A DNA stretch of 64,000 nucleotides from Linnemannia elongata (Eukaryota; Mortierellomycota; Mortierellomycetes; Mortierellales; Mortierellaceae). The DNA is taken from positions 2,666,001 through 2,730,000 of the forward strand of contig JAXBDG010000006.1 in assembly GCA_036320915.1 (NCBI GenBank), written 5' to 3'. The notes under the pieces were generated by a model. The model did no database searches, was not told where the DNA came from, and saw nothing but the letters and a program-made list of their open reading frames with translations. Position 1 is the first letter of the stretch. Every line of letters begins with the position of its first letter. Shown piece by piece: positions 60,104 to 64,000 of the stretch. Both the position numbers and the translations under genes were made by a program.

Positions 60104-63100
60104 ATGTCCCAACGGTCATTCTCATTCTCCAACGGCAACAGCTCCTCCCCGCTGTCGGAGAATGCCACCATCCACGGCAGGCATAGTCCAAAGTCATCCC
60201 TCCTCAATCGCAGCAATACCGCCTCCAGGCCAACTTCCCCCTCCAACGGAGGAGGAGCCACCATCCTCACAATGTCTCAACAACACTCGCCAGATTCAGG
60301 ATACGATCATCATAACCCCAGCACCAGTCTACTTGTCGGACAAGGCGGCGCTTCAGGGTCAGGGACGCCCAACTCCAAACACAACCACGAGTCATCCTCG
60401 TCCTACTTCCCACCCATGTCATCCGACTACTCTGTCGGAGGCGCTGGCAACAATGGATTCTCGAAGCGATCAAGGTTCGGTGGTTACAGTGGCGGTGGTA
60501 GTGGGTTAGGATTGTATCCACCGACGGCGATGAAACGGTGGAGGTGGTGGAACTATCTTGCAGCCTTGATTCTGACCTTTGCCCTTGTCGAGGCCTTTGT
60601 GCTGTTGATCGGGTCCTCTGTTCTTTACACAATGCCAGACCAGATCCAAATCGGTAAGCCTATTTTTTTTTTAGTTGAAAGATAATCTTGAGTTCTATTG
60701 CATAGAAGGGCTAGCTATAATTATCTTTTGAGTAGCATTTTCTTTGGAAAGAAAGAGAAGGGTTCGGGGGTACCTGGCAGGACGTTCGTTGGCGTATAGC
60801 TCTTACCTGAAAGCTAGGACGCCCTGGACTGGACTAGACTGGACGCATGGGCACTAAGGATTCATCAACATCAATAATAGACAGGGACACAAGGAGAGAG
60901 GATTCAAGGGAACCAGGAGAAAGTAAGGTGGTTAAAGGGTACAACAGAGGCAAGGGAGACTATTACACCAAAAGGGCACCGAAAAGACTGGACCAATTCA
61001 TGGTAACCCGACTGCCCGGCATCAGGACAAGAATTAAACAGACAGCCAGGAGTGACTCCAGAGGGGCAGACGGAAAGCAAAAAAAAATAAGAAAAAGTGT
61101 GCCTCTGGGCAAAAGAGAGAAGAAGGGGATCTAGGCCGGGGCTCTCCCCTGTTTCATGCGCCTTTCTGGATTTCGCATGCATCTCATACGTATACAACAT
61201 CTCCCCAAAAAAAATCAATCCCATACAAATTACTGTCACCCCCTTCACTTCACCCTCTTTCCCTTCAGCTTTCAACGCACGGCCATAACCCCGTCTCACT
61301 TTTTCGTTCTGTGCCTGTGTGCGCAGCCTGTGTCCATATCTTGGATCATGAAGAAAAAAGAGAGCCAGCAACTTTCTTCCACTCCTAAACACGATGCGAC
61401 TGAAACAGCCAAACCACCTCACTTACCATCGATCATCCCTTTTTCTATCCATTAGACTCACGCGACTTCCGCAAGGTCGAATATCAAGGTCTAGCCCTCG
61501 ACCCAACTGCCGTCTACAAGAAGCAGATCCAGGTCTATCATGTCACCAAGGAGTTTGGCTCAGCATCAATGGGAGGACTAGGCATGGTCGTCACCGCCCT
61601 TGCATCCGCCCAACAAAAGTCGCGCACCCAAAAGGTCAACGTCGTCATGCCCTACTACTCCATGCTCGACAAGATCCCAGGAATTGGCATCAAACTCTAC
61701 ACTCCTCTCCCTCTCGAAATCAAAGACAATCGCGGACGGACCCAGAACATGGTCTTCACGGTCCACAAGTTCAAGTTTGCGGTCCCTCAGAAGCCAAGCG
61801 ACTTTGTGACGGACAAGCGGGCGATTACTCCTGTCACTGTCTGGCTGATCGGTCCAGGCGACACCTATCCCTTCGACCGGGCTTTCCAGAGCAAGAACGT
61901 CCAGGAGATTTACTCGACACCCAGCGGACTCCCCGCCGAATGGAAGGATCTCTACTTCTCCAAGGCCGTCGCAGCTTTTATCCAGCACCAGAACAAGAAC
62001 GACGACATCTCTCTTTTCGCCACCGCCGTCACACGTATGATCGACGTTGTCCATGTCCACGGCGCGACCAACGCTCTGGTCCTCCACTACCTCCAACAGT
62101 CGATTGACAAGGGCGCTATGGGCGAGGAGCCTCCAGCACTGATCTACACCCTCCACGACTACCTTGACGAACTCCAGTACTCAAATGAGATCGTAAATGT
62201 TCAAAAGTTCATGGACCGACGCGTGCACTCGGAGGACGACGAGGAGGATATGTTCTTGCAGATGGATGGAATCTCGCCTTACTGCCACGGACACCGCATG
62301 TTTACCTCCGCCATGGGAATCGACCTCGCCGACGCAGTTACGTTTGTCTCAAAGTCGATGGCCAAGGATATTGTTGAGGGTCGCCTGGACTTTTATCTCA
62401 AGGAGCTGGTTCTGGGTAGTGTGCTTAATCAGGCCGAGAAGAACTTGTTTGTTGGAATCACCAACGGCGTCGACTTTGGAAAACTCAACCCCTGGACCAT
62501 GGCCACCCTCCGTGAACACGACTTATCCTTCCCTTCGAACGAGTTTGTGGGCCAGGAAGAACAGGAGATCCTTGCCCTCCAGAATGCCCCTGCCGCTAAT
62601 GGTGACGATGAGCAAGACACCGATGTCCCCGCGGCGGCTGTTGGATCGTCACACTCCACCATCCGCTCAGCCAAGGAAGCCGCTAAGCACTTTTTGTATA
62701 CCAATGGACTGTTGACCGAGCAGGACTTGACCCGTCCTCTAGTACTCTTTGTCGGCCGCTTCCAGTACAATAAGGGCCTTGAATTCTTCACCACCGCCAG
62801 CACTGCCGTCAAGGAGAACGGTGGCCGTCTCATCATCATGGGCCAACCCAACAACTTTCCCCTCCGATCCATCACCAACCTCGAGCGTCTCTTCAAAGGC
62901 ACCGTCACCGTCATCTCCGACACCAAGACTCAGGACGACTGGGGCGTCTACTACCGCGCCGCTGCCGATTTCCTTCTGGTCCCCTCTCTGACCGAGAGCT
63001 TCGGCCTCATCGCCGCTGAAGGTCTTCTTTTTGGCTCCACCGTCATCTCCTCGGGCGTCGGTGGATTGTCCGAGTTCCTGGTTGACCGCCCCAACGAAGC

Positions 63101-63452
63101 TGACGAACGCCAACAACTCGAAAAGGCTGAAGCCGAGAAGGAGCGTCAATTCATGCCATTGGACCAACGACAACAACTCGAAGAGACACCTCGAGAGGAG
63201 CGATACAACTCTTACCTCTTTGATCCCTTCGCCAACGATTCTCACTCCCAACTGACAAAAGCCATTGGCGACGCGATTACGGAATGGAAGAGGTTCCAAC
63301 GGAGTCCGGAGGAGCATGAAGAGTTCTTGATCCGGTTGGTGAATAGTGCCAAGGCTATGGGATGGGATCGTCCTGGTGGGCCTGTGGACCAGTACCGTGC
63401 TCTTTATGAGATCGCGTTGAACGCGATTGGATTCAACAGCCAGTCTCTGTAG
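60104..63452 (+). CDS. Type II membrane GT5-like (glycogen/starch synthase-type) glycosyltransferase, two exons (848 aa)
   Basis: Exon 1 is 60104-60653 (donor GTAAGC) and exon 2 is 61456-63452, joined phase 1 over an 802-nt intron (acceptor CCATTAG). Exon 1 gives a Ser/Gly-rich cytosolic tail (1-145) and one membrane helix (YLAALILTFALVEAFVLLIG, about 151-170) preceded by KRWRWW: a type II signal anchor, so the enzyme domain should face the Golgi lumen or cell exterior. Exon 2 has the GT5 layout: an N-terminal sugar-nucleotide loop (EFGSASMGGLGMV, about 216-228; compare the K-x-GGLG motif), VNVVMPYYSMLD, DVVHVHGATNALVLHYLQQS, ITNGVDFGKLNPW, and the C-terminal Rossmann half with LFVGRFQYNKGLEFF (about 611-625) and LTESFGLIAAEGLLFGSTVI (about 694-713). 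Likely role: synthesis of an alpha-glucan or related wall or surface polysaccharide. Cytosolic glycogen synthase is unlikely because of the anchor. Confidence 0.85.
60654..61455 (+). other. 802-nt intron of the GT5-like gene
   Basis: About twice as long as any other intron in the window. Starts GTAAGC and ends CCATTAG. Open frames inside are not protein-like and I see no extra exon whose phase would fit, though an alternative exon cannot be excluded. Confidence 0.6.
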
Positions 63453-63689
63453 AAAAAAAAATATTACGATAACAGTACAAACCCCCAACCCTCGCCATGA
63501 CAATAGATAGTAAAAAGTTTTCTAGTTATTATTTTTTTTTTCCTCCTTCGTTTTTCTTTTTTACCTTGCATTCTCTACATAAACGCATGACACTTCTAAA
63601 CTATCTCTGATGAACACTCAATGATACGCACCGATTTCTGTTGTTGTTGTTTTTTTCAACTTGGACAATCTGCTGAAAAAAAACACGCT

Positions 63690-64000
63690 TCTTTTTGCTC
63701 TGTACCTTTTTCTAAAACGACCGTGACAATAAAAGTCGGCGACGTTGTTCTGAGCAAGAACATGGCTCTGGTCTGCGGCCTTGCGTAGAATAGTTTTCGT
63801 GTAACGCTAAGGCCATATCGATACAGACCGGCGACTTTGTATTGACCCTCTGTATCTCCTCGTTCGGCGGCCATAAGATACCAATCCATGTGCGGCTTGG
63901 TAGTCTTGGGCGACGCCTCCTTGGCCATCCCTGTTCATGTCTCCCAGAGTGACTTGAGCCTCGGTGTCTCTTAGTCGAGCTCTGACAATCGTCTCTATGA
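63690..64000 (-). pseudogene. Sel1-repeat protein, frameshifted remnant at window edge
   Basis: Three consecutive pieces of Sel1-like repeat lie in different minus-strand frames. Entering from the right edge: RDTEAQVTLGDMNRDGQGGV and AQDYQAA; a shift near 63890; then MDWYLMAAERGDTEGQYKVA and GLYRYGLSV; a second shift near 63790; then KAADQSHVLAQNNVADFYCH. Together they follow the Sel1 consensus (A-x-WY-x-AAE-x-GD-x-x-AQY-x-LG-x-LY-x-x-G). Sel1 repeats form helical scaffolds, and large families of them occur in Mucoromycota. The two frame changes in under 300 bp mark this copy as broken unless sequencing errors are involved. The upstream part lies outside the window. Confidence 0.7.

Noticed and set aside
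61578..63503. Minus-strand open frames of 165-254 codons opposite the GT5-like gene
   Set aside because: Complement of GC-rich coding sequence. The plus strand has all the family motifs.

Overview
This 64 kb window is nuclear DNA of a filamentous fungus, most likely an early-diverging one (Mucoromycota, probably Mortierellaceae). That assignment is an inference. It rests on several observations: protein genes are split by short GT-AG introns (about 60-380 nt, one of 802 nt); coding exons are GC-rich while spacers are AT-rich and full of A/T homopolymers; regulatory proteins carry long Gln/Ser/His/Asn runs; one gene is a membrane-anchored glycogen/starch-synthase-type glycosyltransferase; and there is a broken Sel1-repeat gene. 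I found no rRNA, CRISPR array, prokaryotic operon or convincing tRNA.

Layout, left to right. At 1-810 (-) is the downstream part of a Gln-rich protein gene cut by the window edge, preceded by a pyrimidine-rich leader. The stretch 2.4-12.8 kb is gene-poor; its only candidate is a tiny two-exon ORF at 4951-5172. A secreted, GPI-anchored Cys-rich protein lies at 13.0-14.0 kb (+), followed by a 95-bp tandem repeat. Two large regulatory-type genes lie on the minus strand: a Ser-rich coiled-coil protein (15.3-18.5 kb) and a 995-aa bHLH-leucine zipper transcription factor (20.5-23.8 kb). The stretch 24-30.3 kb is again gene-poor.

The stretch 30.3-42.2 kb is the conserved core. It holds a mitochondrial 4HBT thioesterase (-) and, divergent from it, mitochondrial EF-Ts (+). 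Then come about 4 kb of spacer with decayed coding sequence, ETF-ubiquinone oxidoreductase (+), and the DSCC1/DCC1 subunit of the cohesion-linked clamp loader (+). Three of these four products act in mitochondria. From 43.7 to 48.4 kb lies an AT-rich island of broken minus-strand coding sequence.

The right part has a four-TM membrane protein (49.0-50.7 kb, -), a SAC3/GANP-family gene that I read as fused to a long disordered N-terminal part (54.3-58.0 kb, -), and, divergent from it, the type II membrane GT5-like glycosyltransferase (60.1-63.5 kb, +). The window ends in a frameshifted Sel1-repeat pseudogene (-).

Exon joins were worked out by hand from GT/AG sites, reading phase and family motifs. 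No search was run, so family names rest on motif recognition. I did not find a clearly new biological system. The most unusual items are the anchored GT5 enzyme, the 20-nt exon in the thioesterase, the probable SAC3 fusion and the decayed islands.
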